Below are positions 1 to 9,783 of a stretch of DNA of 63,533 nucleotides, piece by piece. A program made the position numbers and the translations under genes. The stretch covers positions 1 to 63,533 of the forward strand of contig DIZL01000025.1 in NCBI GenBank assembly GCA_002429385.1, written 5' to 3'. Every line of letters starts with the position of its first letter. The stretch's first letter is position 1. Below the pieces are notes generated by a model. It was given only the letters and a program-made list of their open reading frames with translations, ran no database searches and was not told where the DNA came from. The DNA is from Prolixibacteraceae bacterium UBA6029. GTDB taxonomy: Bacteria; Bacteroidota; Bacteroidia; Bacteroidales; Prolixibacteraceae.

Positions 1-79
1 GTTGCGTAAGGTGAGTTATTAAGATTAGTTCATTATTTTCTCGTTATCAAATCCATTTTAAGGGATTATCCTCTTGAAA

Positions 80-1774
80 TCATTCCCCGAGGACTGCAAT
101 TCTATTTCCTGACTGATGCCTGATTGTGAGAATTCCGCCCTTACCCATTGGTTTCCAACGCCATCCTTCCAACTCCGTAAGATCAGATTCCTGAATTTTC
201 TTTTTATTCACCAAAACTGCCCTGGGCTTTTGAGTTAATCGTATTATTTCAGTTGATTTTTCATCAAAAGTGCAGTAATTGATCAGTGTTGTTTTTAGCT
301 CATCTGCCGGCACACCAGACCAGAAATATTTGTTGAGATAGGGCGGATATTCCATCAACTGAATCACTGAAGTGGAACTTAGCAGATGATTTTGACTATC
401 AGGAGCCAGTTCGGGCCAATAAGACATCGACCGAAGGAAATGCCGGACATAGTCACCGTAACCATCAGTCATCCATACTTCGTCTCGCGGATAACAGTTT
501 TTACCATCATCGTCAACCATATAGGTCGCCCAGTTGAGTTGACGGATGGCATTTTTTACCGCTAATTGATCGCCGGTAAGCATGGCATATTGCAGTTCTG
601 CCGATGCCTGTCTCGAACTGTGACTATTGCCCGGAGTTTGATAAGCCGTTTGCTCATTTACTACAATAACACCATATTTTCCCCATTCTTTATTCCCGAG
701 TGTCCGATATACCCAATTGAAAATTTCCTTTACTTCTGATTTCCAATTCGGGAAATATTCCTGATGGTTCATCATAAACTGGGCAAAAGTGACGGCATTA
801 ATCTGCGTATCGCTCCATCCGGGGACATCTTCAAAAAACGGCCCCCATTTATTTGTTTTCAGCGGATAGTTCTTCATCCAGTTTAATAAAACAGTAAACG
901 ATTTCTTATAATTCTCATTATCCCCAACCTTTAGCTCAATCAGATTCAGAAACAACTCCATGGTTCCTGACCAGTTACTGGTATAACTGCTTAACTGACC
1001 CTCTTTCCCGTTACCTGTATTGTTTTTTAACTGTCCGATATCCCCCGTAATGGCATTCACCTTAAACGGCAATGGCGAATTGTTTTCATCACCATCCTTG
1101 ATCTGTTTCGATAGGGTATTGGCAATTTTTATGGCTGAATCCAGATAACGTTTATCGGTAATGTTCGGATAAGTAGTGGTAGTTGTCATCTTATACAATT
1201 TCACCAATTCAAATCCAAATGAACCGGCCTTATCGGGTTGTGTAAAGTCCTTGCCGATCACCATGTCGCCATCGTAAATTCCTGAATAGATCAAGGTATT
1301 GTATGGATAGGGAATATTAGGCCAGGCAGCATCAGCAGGCGAAAGTGAATGCATGAGGTAATAATCGGCAATGTATTTCATTTCTTCTTTCACTGCCTCA
1401 TGGCCTGAATAGCCATAAAGAAGGTTCCACGATGATAAAGCCATGGAAAACTGATCGCCACCAATACCGCGCCGGTCATTAAAATCATCTCTCCAAACCT
1501 GGTGGTTCATGTAATAAGGCAAACCGTTCTTGTCGGTTCGCATGGTGTTCCAGAAATTCCATACTTTCTCTATTACGAAATCATAAGATTTTCCCAAATC
1601 AGTCGAATACCATGGAAGAATCGTCTGATCTGCGGAATTCAGATGAATGGGATGGTAAAGCAGCTTTTCTTCAATGACTGACTCTTTTACAGCTATTTGT
1701 GCATAAACAGGAACTGTTTGCTGAAGGATTAATAATCCGTACAGGAATATGAAGATGGCAAATCTGGCTAACAT
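80..1774 (-). CDS. Secreted protein, predicted (alpha/alpha)6-barrel glycan-active enzyme, family unassigned
   Basis: 564 residues. An N-terminal signal peptide (hydrophobic residues about 5-20, cleavage near YAQ) implies export. The body is rich in Trp, Tyr and Asn and in regularly spaced amphipathic helices (for example WNLLYGYSGHEAVKEEMKY), which is the look of (alpha/alpha)6 toroid glycosidases and polysaccharide lyases. I cannot place it in a named CAZy family and see no sorting domain or lipobox. It is the last gene seen of a five-gene minus-strand operon, 21 bp after the GH63-like gene, so a role in trimming the same polysaccharide is inferred. Alternatives: an unclassified lyase or an unsaturated glycuronyl hydrolase-like enzyme. 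The start was chosen because it begins the signal peptide. Confidence 0.6.
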   Translation of the reverse strand: MLARFAIFIFLYGLLILQQTVPVYAQIAVKESVIEEKLLYHPIHLNSADQTILPWYSTDLGKSYDFVIEKVWNFWNTMRTDKNGLPYYMNHQVWRDDFNDRRGIGGDQFSMALSSWNLLYGYSGHEAVKEEMKYIADYYLMHSLSPADAAWPNIPYPYNTLIYSGIYDGDMVIGKDFTQPDKAGSFGFELVKLYKMTTTTTYPNITDKRYLDSAIKIANTLSKQIKDGDENNSPLPFKVNAITGDIGQLKNNTGNGKEGQLSSYTSNWSGTMELFLNLIELKVGDNENYKKSFTVLLNWMKNYPLKTNKWGPFFEDVPGWSDTQINAVTFAQFMMNHQEYFPNWKSEVKEIFNWVYRTLGNKEWGKYGVIVVNEQTAYQTPGNSHSSRQASAELQYAMLTGDQLAVKNAIRQLNWATYMVDDDGKNCYPRDEVWMTDGYGDYVRHFLRSMSYWPELAPDSQNHLLSSTSVIQLMEYPPYLNKYFWSGVPADELKTTLINYCTFDEKSTEIIRLTQKPRAVLVNKKKIQESDLTELEGWRWKPMGKGGILTIRHQSGNRIAVLGE

Positions 1775-1795
1775 ATTTTGAAAGTTTAATACAAA

Positions 1796-3688
1796 TTATT
1801 TATTGTAATATCCCTTATCCATCAGAGGAATGAATCCCAACAGACCTCCCCAGGAATAAAATGCATCACTGTTGCTGACATCCGCCCCTGCACCGGTAAC
1901 CGAATTGTAATTTTCGTGCACGTGCCTGTTTTTCCTCCATTCGTTAAGGAGAAGCGCAAGCGATTTATTGACCAGCACTTTTCTTGCTTCCGGCAGCTTG
2001 TAATTCCGCAGTCCCATGTAAACCAGAAAATTCATCGGTGCCCATATGCGGCCCCGCCAATAGCTGTTATCCCCGAAAGCCGGGTCATTTCTTGCAATTG
2101 ATGGTATCATCCAGTCACCGTAAAACTCATTTGGATTCATAAAATGTTCTTTGATCATCCGCTCTGCCTGTTCCTGTGTGGCTACTCCCGCAATTAAGGG
2201 ATAGAAATTCGTAGGCGCCAGGTGTTTGCTGAATTCATTCCGGTCGGTATATTTATCTCTGAAAATACCACTCTTATCGTCCCACAGCTCCATTAATTTC
2301 TTTCCGTATTGCGAAGATCTTTCTTTCAATTCTTTGGCGTCTTCTTCCTTTCCAAGAATGTGGGCAATCTCCGACAAGTAATTGCAATCTGCCACGTATA
2401 GTCCCATTAATCCGGCATCAGCCAGTTCAAGTGTGTGATTTTTGGTGTTATAGCCGGCATCTTCAAAAAGTGGAGAATTGTCAAGTCCTGATTCAAGCAT
2501 GGCTGCACCCTTTGAATTTGGGTGATCCATTCCATTCGGATGAGGATCAGATCCCCACGAAAGAAATCCCTGGTTATTGCGGTTCTTGTCCCTCCATCGG
2601 TTCCAGGTCAACAAATTATCATATACTGCCTGAAGAAACCATTTCTCCTGGTACCTGTCATAGATGAGTTTACAGACCATGCTCCCAACAGGAGGTTGTG
2701 AGCGGTCGAATGATTTTACTCCAAAGGAGGCATCCACATTGGGAATAAAACCTCTCTCGGTAATACTGTTGGTGATGGCTATCGCATTGGAATAGGCCAG
2801 GTCTTTCTGGTCCAGTGACAACATGAGCGCGGCAAAATACGTGTCCCAATCAAAAATGATGTATCCGCCCCAGGCTTCATTCCATACCCGGCTCACCGAG
2901 GTGATGGCCCGTTTATTCTGGGCATCGTAAAACAGGTTCCACGACAATACCGACTGCATGGCCTCATAAGCTTCAGCCAGTTCCTTGTATTGATCCTTAC
3001 CCGTTTCAAACTTATGCTTTTCCCTCTCAATGATCGCCTTGATTTCCTCCAGGCTACGTTCTTTCCCGGTGTAAAATGCGTTTTCGCGATCCGATTCAAA
3101 GCTGAGGTGAGCCGTTGGTAATGGGAATCTTAGATCTACCGGCTTAGTAGTACTGTGAATGATGATCTTCCCGCTGTTTAGCTCAGCCTCCATGCGATCG
3201 GTCTTACTGGTTATCTTTCCTTCCGATTGGTTCCAGAGGATTCCCGCTTCAAGTACCAGACAATGCGGTTTCGCGGGTCCCGAGTCCTTGGGATCAGGGG
3301 TAACCAATATCAACAGGTCCGCTCCATCATGAACGGCAGTGATCGTTGACTTCATTCCAGCCCACTGCAGTTTCATAGCGATGTAGCTGCCATCGTAAGC
3401 ATGCGCAACTGGGGTGATTTTCTCCTGAAAATTAACATTCGCTCCAGTGATATAGGCCTGATCCACCCAATAAGGACCGCCGCCCTTTTTCCTGTATGTC
3501 ACCCTGAGCGATAATCCTTCAGGCATTTTTACAAAGGATAATAGGTTAGGGTTGTTCCATGTATTCCATCCTTTGAGTATGTTTTCCTGAAGCATATCCT
3601 GATTCCGTGTGGGTTCCTTGATCCGGGAATTGCATGATACAAATAAGATAACAATAAATATCAGTACTAAATGCTGTTTTGATTTCAT
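1796..3688 (-). CDS. GH63-like alpha-glycosidase lipoprotein
   Basis: 630 residues. A lipoprotein signal (ILFVSC, Cys about residue 19) predicts lipid anchoring. Residues about 245-625 form an (alpha/alpha)6 domain with hallmarks of the GH63/trehalase-like group: IFDWDTYFAALM, WGSDPHPNGMDHPNS, a DNSPLFED segment and the signature YWRGRIWAPMNFLVYMGL near the C-terminus. This group includes mannosylglycerate hydrolases and alpha-glucosidases. An N-terminal beta-rich domain (about 40-220) precedes it. The gene is 21 bp downstream of the beta-helix gene in the CAZyme operon. The family is fairly clear; the substrate is not. A nearby mannanase suggests an oligosaccharide released from a mannan-type or mixed polymer, which is inference only. 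Confidence 0.78.
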   Translation of the reverse strand: MKSKQHLVLIFIVILFVSCNSRIKEPTRNQDMLQENILKGWNTWNNPNLLSFVKMPEGLSLRVTYRKKGGGPYWVDQAYITGANVNFQEKITPVAHAYDGSYIAMKLQWAGMKSTITAVHDGADLLILVTPDPKDSGPAKPHCLVLEAGILWNQSEGKITSKTDRMEAELNSGKIIIHSTTKPVDLRFPLPTAHLSFESDRENAFYTGKERSLEEIKAIIEREKHKFETGKDQYKELAEAYEAMQSVLSWNLFYDAQNKRAITSVSRVWNEAWGGYIIFDWDTYFAALMLSLDQKDLAYSNAIAITNSITERGFIPNVDASFGVKSFDRSQPPVGSMVCKLIYDRYQEKWFLQAVYDNLLTWNRWRDKNRNNQGFLSWGSDPHPNGMDHPNSKGAAMLESGLDNSPLFEDAGYNTKNHTLELADAGLMGLYVADCNYLSEIAHILGKEEDAKELKERSSQYGKKLMELWDDKSGIFRDKYTDRNEFSKHLAPTNFYPLIAGVATQEQAERMIKEHFMNPNEFYGDWMIPSIARNDPAFGDNSYWRGRIWAPMNFLVYMGLRNYKLPEARKVLVNKSLALLLNEWRKNRHVHENYNSVTGAGADVSNSDAFYSWGGLLGFIPLMDKGYYNK

Positions 3689-3709
3689 GTCAGTTGGTTT
3701 ATGGTCTGG

Positions 3710-5143
3710 CTATTTAATATTAAAATCAACTGTATTGCTTAACCTTATTTTGGCGCTTTCCAGGTCAATCAGCCTCTTGCCCATATAAGTCAGGTTTTCA
3801 ATCTGAATACCCGATACATTTTTCTCCTTGTCAAATCCGTGAAACACCGAGAATGGCATCAATCCGCCAACGACCTGTATATTCTTAAACAAGATGTTGC
3901 TCACCTTTCCCCTAAACTGACTGTGATAAGCATCTTTCCCTGCAGGTATTTTCTGAACACCGTCCCAGGCGCCCCATAAATAGTTCTTCTTGATAAACTC
4001 CGGATCCTGTATGCCGTCGGGTCCCCACCTCGAAAAGAAGATGGCCACATCGATCAGTTTTTGCCGGCTGTCTTCGATCCGGATATTGTCGAAAATCACA
4101 TCATGAACATGTGCCTGCCCGGCATTGTGAATACTCATGGTTGCGCCGTCTTCCACATGAATGACGTCCATGTTTTCGAATCGAATGTTTTTAACCTCTG
4201 CGGAATACAATTCAAAACCAATCTCGATGGCATTGCCCCATATCGAATTCCAAAACACACAGTTCTTAACCAAGATGTTATCCGTAGGCTGGTCAGCCGG
4301 ATAGTCACCTCCAGATTTGATGGCAATGCAATCGTCTTTGGTATGTGCAAAGACTCCGTCAATAACAACATTGGTACAGCGGAATATGTCCATCCCGTCA
4401 TCGCTGCCGCTCTCGCTGACGATCTTGATGCCGTTTATCTTTACCTTGTTGCAGTGGAAAAGAGCCACCTGCCAGGTCGTTCCGTTATGCAGATTAATGT
4501 CTTCAATGGTGATGTTCTCACAATCCCTTAGATCGATGAACCGGTTGTTGCAGGTGGGATTGTCTTTATTCAAAGAACCATCCAGAATCCCGCGTCCGCA
4601 GATACGAATATTCTTTTTCCCTTTGGCAAAAATATAGCCCTGAACTACCGCTCCGCCCTCGATATAGACTGTCTGGTTATCCTGCAATTCAAGCTTTACA
4701 TCTTTGTAAAGTTTACCTCCTTCAAACCAGATTACATTCTTATCGGTCTTCAATGGACGGTTAACTTCTGGCTTTCCGGCCAGGATAAACAAAGGCTGCT
4801 GCCTGATCCGTCCGTTTAATTCCAAGCTCAGGTTCTCTGGTTGTTTCAGTTTAAAACTGAATGAATTGTCGCCCGTATAGGTAGGTTTCAACCCTGTCCT
4901 TAGTGGCCGGATATCAACCCAGCGAACATCGAACATGGTGTTTACCTCCACGTTTACCTCTCCCGAAAAATCGAAAACAGCATAGGAAGCTATGGGAGTA
5001 TCGTAAACCGGCACTAACGTTCCGTTTACCTTTACCCTGTAATAGTTATCCGAAGCAAAGCCTTCAGGAGCCTGCCAGGTGGTGACCTGTGAAAATACAC
5101 TTCCTGCAATCAGGATCACGCAAAAAGTAAATAAGGTTTTCAT
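3710..5143 (-). CDS. Secreted GH28-like right-handed beta-helix glycosidase
   Basis: 477 residues with a clean signal peptide (cleavage near VFSQ). Residues about 130-440 are repeated short beta-strands of the pectin-lyase fold (KNIRICGRGILDGS, ENITIEDINLHNG, VKINGIKIVSESGSDDG). The positions matching the GH28 catalytic motifs are SDDGMD (usually NTDGID) and KDDCIAIKSG (usually DDC). The usual GHG motif reads WGNAIEIGFE here and the RIK motif is not recognisable, so this is a divergent GH28-like enzyme and polygalacturonase activity should not be assumed. Third of the five operon genes, 39 bp after the mannanase gene. Other beta-helix families such as GH49, GH87 or GH110 relatives remain possible. 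Confidence 0.7.
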   Translation of the reverse strand: MKTLFTFCVILIAGSVFSQVTTWQAPEGFASDNYYRVKVNGTLVPVYDTPIASYAVFDFSGEVNVEVNTMFDVRWVDIRPLRTGLKPTYTGDNSFSFKLKQPENLSLELNGRIRQQPLFILAGKPEVNRPLKTDKNVIWFEGGKLYKDVKLELQDNQTVYIEGGAVVQGYIFAKGKKNIRICGRGILDGSLNKDNPTCNNRFIDLRDCENITIEDINLHNGTTWQVALFHCNKVKINGIKIVSESGSDDGMDIFRCTNVVIDGVFAHTKDDCIAIKSGGDYPADQPTDNILVKNCVFWNSIWGNAIEIGFELYSAEVKNIRFENMDVIHVEDGATMSIHNAGQAHVHDVIFDNIRIEDSRQKLIDVAIFFSRWGPDGIQDPEFIKKNYLWGAWDGVQKIPAGKDAYHSQFRGKVSNILFKNIQVVGGLMPFSVFHGFDKEKNVSGIQIENLTYMGKRLIDLESAKIRLSNTVDFNIK

Positions 5144-5182
5144 AGTTTAGGTTTAAGTTTCTGATGAGAAAGGGTCCCTCAA

Positions 5183-7525
5183 CTACTGTTTGATAATCTT
5201 CGATGAATAACAGCTGCCGTTTTTACTTCTTGCTTTAAGAATATAAACACCTGGCTTAAAGGTCCCGATATCCAGGGATTGATTTACAGATGCCGTTTCC
5301 CTTACCAACAGCACGTTGCCTTTCATATCGTAAAGTTCAATTTTACTCGTATTTTCAGGTAATACAAGGTTCAATTTATCCCCTGCCGGATTGGGATAGA
5401 TACCTATCCCCTGCTGTTCCATTGCAAGATGAGTCTCCGCTTCAGTAATGTTAAAATCACCGGCATTGATGACATAGGCGCTTTTAAACTGAATGGCATT
5501 CCAAGCACACAAGTCACGTGTAACTCCTGCTGTTGCGTCTGTATAATTCTCCGAAAACCAGGGCAGGCAATACAACCAGGGTGCAAAGGTCGGATCGTTA
5601 AAGCTTCTTGCCTCATCGGGCATACCTTCCGATTCGCATAAGGCTACCATTTTAGTTGATGTGATGGCCTTCATTATATTCCAGGCATCCCGGTAGGTCT
5701 TCCCGGTATTATTATACGTTCCTCTGACTTCAGGATCGAAATCGTATAAATCGATACCTGCCAGATCACAAAAGGCATCGCCTGGATAGAAGGCCTTGCG
5801 TCGTGCAAATTCGGATGACTGATAGGGAGGCCAGCTTCCGCCATCGCATATTACTCCGGGGTTGTAAATCCAGATAAGGTTATGGCAGCCGTGGTAATTG
5901 ATGATCCTGTCCTGCAGGATCTTATACAATTGGGCAGTTTTCGTAGGATCAGTGATACAGGTCCACCAAAACCATCCACCATCAATCTCATGCAGTGGAC
6001 GAAAAAGAATAGGTATGGGTTTACCATTCTTGTCCACCAGCTTCTTCAGGAAATTAACCACATGGTAATCAATGTCTTCAGTCATAGTGTTGTATAAGGC
6101 TGTCCCGGGAGTGACAATATCGCTCCACTGCTGGGAAGTCATCATCTGTGAAATCCCTGCTGAATTTTTTCCCCAGGCATCCCGGGTATACACACCATTC
6201 ACTTTGCTCGAAGGCATTTGCCAGTGCCAGTTTAACTGGATGATCTGCCCGCGGCCGTATGCCGTTTTAAAACCTGCAATATTGCTGTTCCAGGTGTTGA
6301 TCCAGTTCTTATCGGTTCTGCTGCTATACCAGCTATTCATGTCTTGTCCCCAGATGGCAGGCGTCTTTCCGCTGCAGCTAACCACTTTGGCATTGCCTCC
6401 GAACTGTGTTTCTGTCCAGCAGCCTGAAAGCATTTTCTGACCGTACACCGATTTCAGGTAATTCCACAGTAATACGGTTTCAGCTGTAGCGTTTGGATCA
6501 AGCAGTAAGGCCGGATTAATATCCTTATAGGTCGCAGTTATTTCAGTGACTGCTTCAGGCATATTCAGGGTAGTAATCGCTAAACTGACATTTGCAATAG
6601 CGGTCGATCCGATCCAACGATCGAATATCTTTCCTGAGGGTGCAGCATTTGCTGTAATTTTAACAACTGTGCCTGAATTATAAGAGCCGCTTCCGCTTCC
6701 ACTATCAACAGTTAATGTATATTGCGCACAAACACTCGTAGAAACCGAAACTACATTGCTGACTTCCGAAGTATTACCCGCCGCATCCCTTGCTTTTACC
6801 GTGATGTTTGGATAGATCGTATTACAGGTTAGTCCTGTAATGGTGTATGATGTCGTTGTTGTTGAAGCCTTTAACGTATTTCCAAAGTAAATATCGTATT
6901 CTGAAACGCCAACATCATCAGTCGATGCATCCCACGACAAACCGAATGAAGTCTGGTTCACATTCCCGAATTTAAGGTTAGTTGGTGCAGTAACATCATT
7001 ATCGCCAATAGTGATATAGTCAATACTGGTCCATCCCCAGCTCTTCGAAATCGTTATAGTATTGCTGCCTGCCTTCAATGCAATAAATCCATAATTCAGA
7101 TCCTGCCATGAATTTGAAGTTCCTATAAAACTGGTATAAATATCGGGGCCTCCATTTATTGACATATTCTGATCTTTTTCACACGCTCCGCAACTATTCA
7201 TAAACCTGATTATAAGCGGATAGGAAGCAGTCATAGCAACATTAACGGTAAATGTAATTTTATCACCGACCGCATCCATCGTTCCCCCATCCATATAACC
7301 CGTTCCGGAAAATCCGGTACCCGAATTGGCAATGCTTACTCCCGTAAGAAGGGCATCTTCTGCTTCATATTTGGTCACGGAACCGGTGTTTCCCATCGAA
7401 TAAACAGTCAATCCGGGAGCAAGGATTGTCAGAAGACTGACGATAATAACAAATGCAGTCTTTAATTGCAGGTTCAATACACGGAACGTAAGTACAGGAC
7501 TAATTTTTATACCGGTGAAGTTCAT
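5183..7525 (-). CDS. GH26 beta-mannanase with CBM35-like, FN3 and T9SS sorting domains
   Basis: 780 residues. Order: long N-terminal signal region (hydrophobic about 22-45); CBM35-like carbohydrate-binding module (about 50-175, starting KYEAEDALLTG); fibronectin type III domain (about 178-265); an InlB-repeat-like module (about 270-335, YTLTVDSGSGSGSYNSGT); GH26 catalytic domain (about 340-690). The acid/base motif is FRPLHEIDGGWFWW and the likely nucleophile Glu lies in VALCESEGMPD. The last ~75 residues are a T9SS type A sorting domain (GIYPNPAGDKLNLVLPE through the end), so it is probably secreted and attached at the cell surface. Endo-attack on beta-mannan is the family function. It is the second gene in the operon, 42 bp after the first. 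Confidence 0.9.
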   Translation of the reverse strand: MNFTGIKISPVLTFRVLNLQLKTAFVIIVSLLTILAPGLTVYSMGNTGSVTKYEAEDALLTGVSIANSGTGFSGTGYMDGGTMDAVGDKITFTVNVAMTASYPLIIRFMNSCGACEKDQNMSINGGPDIYTSFIGTSNSWQDLNYGFIALKAGSNTITISKSWGWTSIDYITIGDNDVTAPTNLKFGNVNQTSFGLSWDASTDDVGVSEYDIYFGNTLKASTTTTSYTITGLTCNTIYPNITVKARDAAGNTSEVSNVVSVSTSVCAQYTLTVDSGSGSGSYNSGTVVKITANAAPSGKIFDRWIGSTAIANVSLAITTLNMPEAVTEITATYKDINPALLLDPNATAETVLLWNYLKSVYGQKMLSGCWTETQFGGNAKVVSCSGKTPAIWGQDMNSWYSSRTDKNWINTWNSNIAGFKTAYGRGQIIQLNWHWQMPSSKVNGVYTRDAWGKNSAGISQMMTSQQWSDIVTPGTALYNTMTEDIDYHVVNFLKKLVDKNGKPIPILFRPLHEIDGGWFWWTCITDPTKTAQLYKILQDRIINYHGCHNLIWIYNPGVICDGGSWPPYQSSEFARRKAFYPGDAFCDLAGIDLYDFDPEVRGTYNNTGKTYRDAWNIMKAITSTKMVALCESEGMPDEARSFNDPTFAPWLYCLPWFSENYTDATAGVTRDLCAWNAIQFKSAYVINAGDFNITEAETHLAMEQQGIGIYPNPAGDKLNLVLPENTSKIELYDMKGNVLLVRETASVNQSLDIGTFKPGVYILKARSKNGSCYSSKIIKQ

Positions 7526-7567
7526 TGTTTAAAGTTTTGTGCGCTGAACGCGTACTGGTTTATTTAT

Positions 7568-9250
7568 TTATCGAAAATTCAAAATAATCGTGTTCTTATT
7601 TCCTGTGCCTTTTACCACGGCATATCCGGATTGATTGACCTGATCCATGGTAACAGAAACATTCTTTCCGTTGATAGTGGCAGTTGCACCTTTCATCTTT
7701 TCAGGGATTGGCAGACGTAAAGTAAACCGGTCGAATTTACCTGTGGTTTTTATTTCAACCCGTTTGCTTTTGGGCTGATAGGTATATTCATAACTGACCT
7801 GATTTCCATCTTCCCCATAGCCTACAGTCACTGATGTCTTTCCGACCCCTGCAAAATACCAGCGTGGCGAAATCTCCACTTCCCGAAACAAAATACTCTT
7901 GTCAACTACTCCGGCCAACCCTTCGACCAATGCACTCACAAAGGCTGCCTGGCCCCATTCATTGGGGATCGCTTCCTTTTGCGCTGTGCCATCACCATTG
8001 ACACATCCGGGCAACTTTCGTCCGTTCTTACTTAAAATCTGATCCATCACCTGGAGTTGTTCGATGGCATATTTCTCAAATCCATTCTGGAAAGCAGCTT
8101 TGGTCAATTCACCACCCACTAAAGGTAAGACAGCCCCATTCATGTATTCTCCAACAGCATAATTCCCGAAATTTGGTGCAATAGGAGGATAAATGCCAAA
8201 CCATGGAGCCATGTCCGTGTTCTTTGTTTTTTCACCAATTTCCTGATAAGTCCTGATGATTGAAGCCGACATCTCCCGGGTGGCTGCCCCACGATTCATG
8301 GAGTAGGTATTCGATAAGCCGATCGATTGAATCGGATCAGTATGTATCTGCGAAGGCACCGGGTCTTCAGGAATAAAATGGGAATAAAACTTTCCGTTCC
8401 AGCACACCGAGTTTAACCGCTGCCTGAACAGGTCTCCCTGTAAATCCCATTCATGGGCTGCATCAGGCTGACCGGTGGCCTCAAATAAGCCGGACAATTG
8501 TTTGCTGGCCCGAAACATCCCGCTATTGTCACCCTGCATGATTCCCTTGGGTGTTGCCGATGTATTCCCAATGTGATAAAGCAATCGGTCAACACTTTTT
8601 AATGAATCAGGCTGTGATGTGAAATCCCAGGTATCGATGGAATAGGGTCGTTTGACCAGCATGTACTTTGCCGACCACCTCAGCGGATCAGTCATCTCAT
8701 ATTTCATTCCCTTTACGAGGGTTGGCAACCATTGTTTCAGATAAGCCTGATCACCTGAGGTTTGCCAGTAGGTATAAACCCCTTCAACCAACAGATATTC
8801 CAGATCCGCCTCGATGGGCATCCTGAAAAAGAAGTTCTGATGATCTACATCCACGAAATAAAATTCACGGTCGAAACAATTGGTAAAATACAATTGCCCC
8901 ACATTGTGATCCTTATACGATTCCCAGTAATCGAAATACATCCCCTTGGAAGTCTGTCGCCCCAGGAAGAAATCGAGGTAACTGCCAAGGTCTTTCTCCC
9001 AGTATTTATAGGCTTTCATGGTGTGGATGTGATCGCGTATCCAGGAAACAAACATCAGTCGTTCCTTGCCATCGAGAGTCACTTTTTTCATTTCCGGATT
9101 TTCGTACAGGCTCTTTTTCAGGTCATTCAGCATCACGCCGTAAACTCCTGAACCCTCACCAAAAGTAGTCTGGGCCTTTAATCCGTTAAGAAAAGGGAAG
9201 CAAAGCAATAAGGAACAAAACGAAAGAAGGATCAGTCGGGATTTTCTCAT
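7568..9250 (-). CDS. Secreted six-hairpin (alpha/alpha)6 glycosidase-like protein, family unassigned
   Basis: 560 residues. Signal peptide with cleavage near GLKAQ. The body resembles six-hairpin glycosidases such as the GH78 and GH15 clan folds (LMFVSWIRDHIHTMKAYKYW, QGDNSGMFRASKQLSGLFEA, EYMNGAVLPLVGGELTKAAF), and the last ~100 residues form a beta-sandwich like the C-terminal domains of rhamnosidase-type enzymes (VSYEYTYQPKSKRVEIKTTG). No known catalytic signature can be named with confidence. It is the first gene of the five-gene minus-strand CAZyme operon; the putative promoter region lies between 9251 and about 9400. An exo-acting enzyme on side chains of the mannanase substrate is a reasonable inference. 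Confidence 0.62.
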   Translation of the reverse strand: MRKSRLILLSFCSLLLCFPFLNGLKAQTTFGEGSGVYGVMLNDLKKSLYENPEMKKVTLDGKERLMFVSWIRDHIHTMKAYKYWEKDLGSYLDFFLGRQTSKGMYFDYWESYKDHNVGQLYFTNCFDREFYFVDVDHQNFFFRMPIEADLEYLLVEGVYTYWQTSGDQAYLKQWLPTLVKGMKYEMTDPLRWSAKYMLVKRPYSIDTWDFTSQPDSLKSVDRLLYHIGNTSATPKGIMQGDNSGMFRASKQLSGLFEATGQPDAAHEWDLQGDLFRQRLNSVCWNGKFYSHFIPEDPVPSQIHTDPIQSIGLSNTYSMNRGAATREMSASIIRTYQEIGEKTKNTDMAPWFGIYPPIAPNFGNYAVGEYMNGAVLPLVGGELTKAAFQNGFEKYAIEQLQVMDQILSKNGRKLPGCVNGDGTAQKEAIPNEWGQAAFVSALVEGLAGVVDKSILFREVEISPRWYFAGVGKTSVTVGYGEDGNQVSYEYTYQPKSKRVEIKTTGKFDRFTLRLPIPEKMKGATATINGKNVSVTMDQVNQSGYAVVKGTGNKNTIILNFR

Positions 9251-9479
9251 TTCAGGTCGTCGTTAGTTTAGGCCTTAAATTTAGGAAAAAGCAATGACAG
9301 TAATGAATGGTTCAGGCTTTTATTGTAAAAACAATCCAATCCAATATAATTTACTTAACTTTATGCCTACGGTAATCGGTTAAATCCCTTTCAGAGTAAC
9401 CACCAGACCTTTGACTAAAAGTTAAAGACAATCAACATTGCTGAAAATAATTAACAACAAACTGACATGATTTCAATGA

Positions 9480-9719
9480 AGAAGTTATATAAGAAAAGCT
9501 TCCAATGATATGCAGTTATTTTTGCTGGTGGTATATAACCCTGCAAGGAATAAGGTGGTAACGGTAGTGGATGGCAACACCCGAACTGGTGGCAACCAGT
9601 CGATTACCCTTCCTGCAAATTTCTCCGGCGATGAAGTACAATGCTTCATTTCCTTTTCAACGGCAAAACAGACGGTTCTTTCCAATAGCGAGTTTGCAGG
9701 CGGAATAATCGTATCGTAG
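9480..9719 (+). pseudogene. DUF6266 C-terminal fragment
   Basis: An open frame from 9480 to the stop at 9717-9719 encodes about 79 residues with only a weak internal ATG at 9510. The text (LLVVYNPARNKVVTVVDG, ITLPANFSGDEVQCFISFS, SNSEFAGG) matches the C-terminal beta-sandwich part of Bacteroidota DUF6266 proteins; an intact member is encoded at 61997-62644. The N-terminal ~130 residues are absent, since a stop lies just upstream at 9477-9479, so I read this as a decayed remnant. It ends just before a good intrinsic terminator at 9752-9779, which may be the original terminator of the lost gene. An expressed small protein is possible but less likely. Confidence 0.6.
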
Positions 9720-9751
9720 TCGGAAAAGGAAAAGGAAACTTCCTCTCTTTA

Positions 9752-9783
9752 AAAACCGCTCTCAGATTGGGGCGGTTTTCAGG
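9752..9783 (+). terminator. Intrinsic terminator after the DUF6266 fragment
   Basis: An AAAACCGC / GCGGTTTT stem (9752-9759 with 9772-9779) closes a 12-nt loop. The stem's own A and T tracts give U-rich ends on either strand. It lies 33 bp downstream of the DUF6266 fragment stop. Confidence 0.6.
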
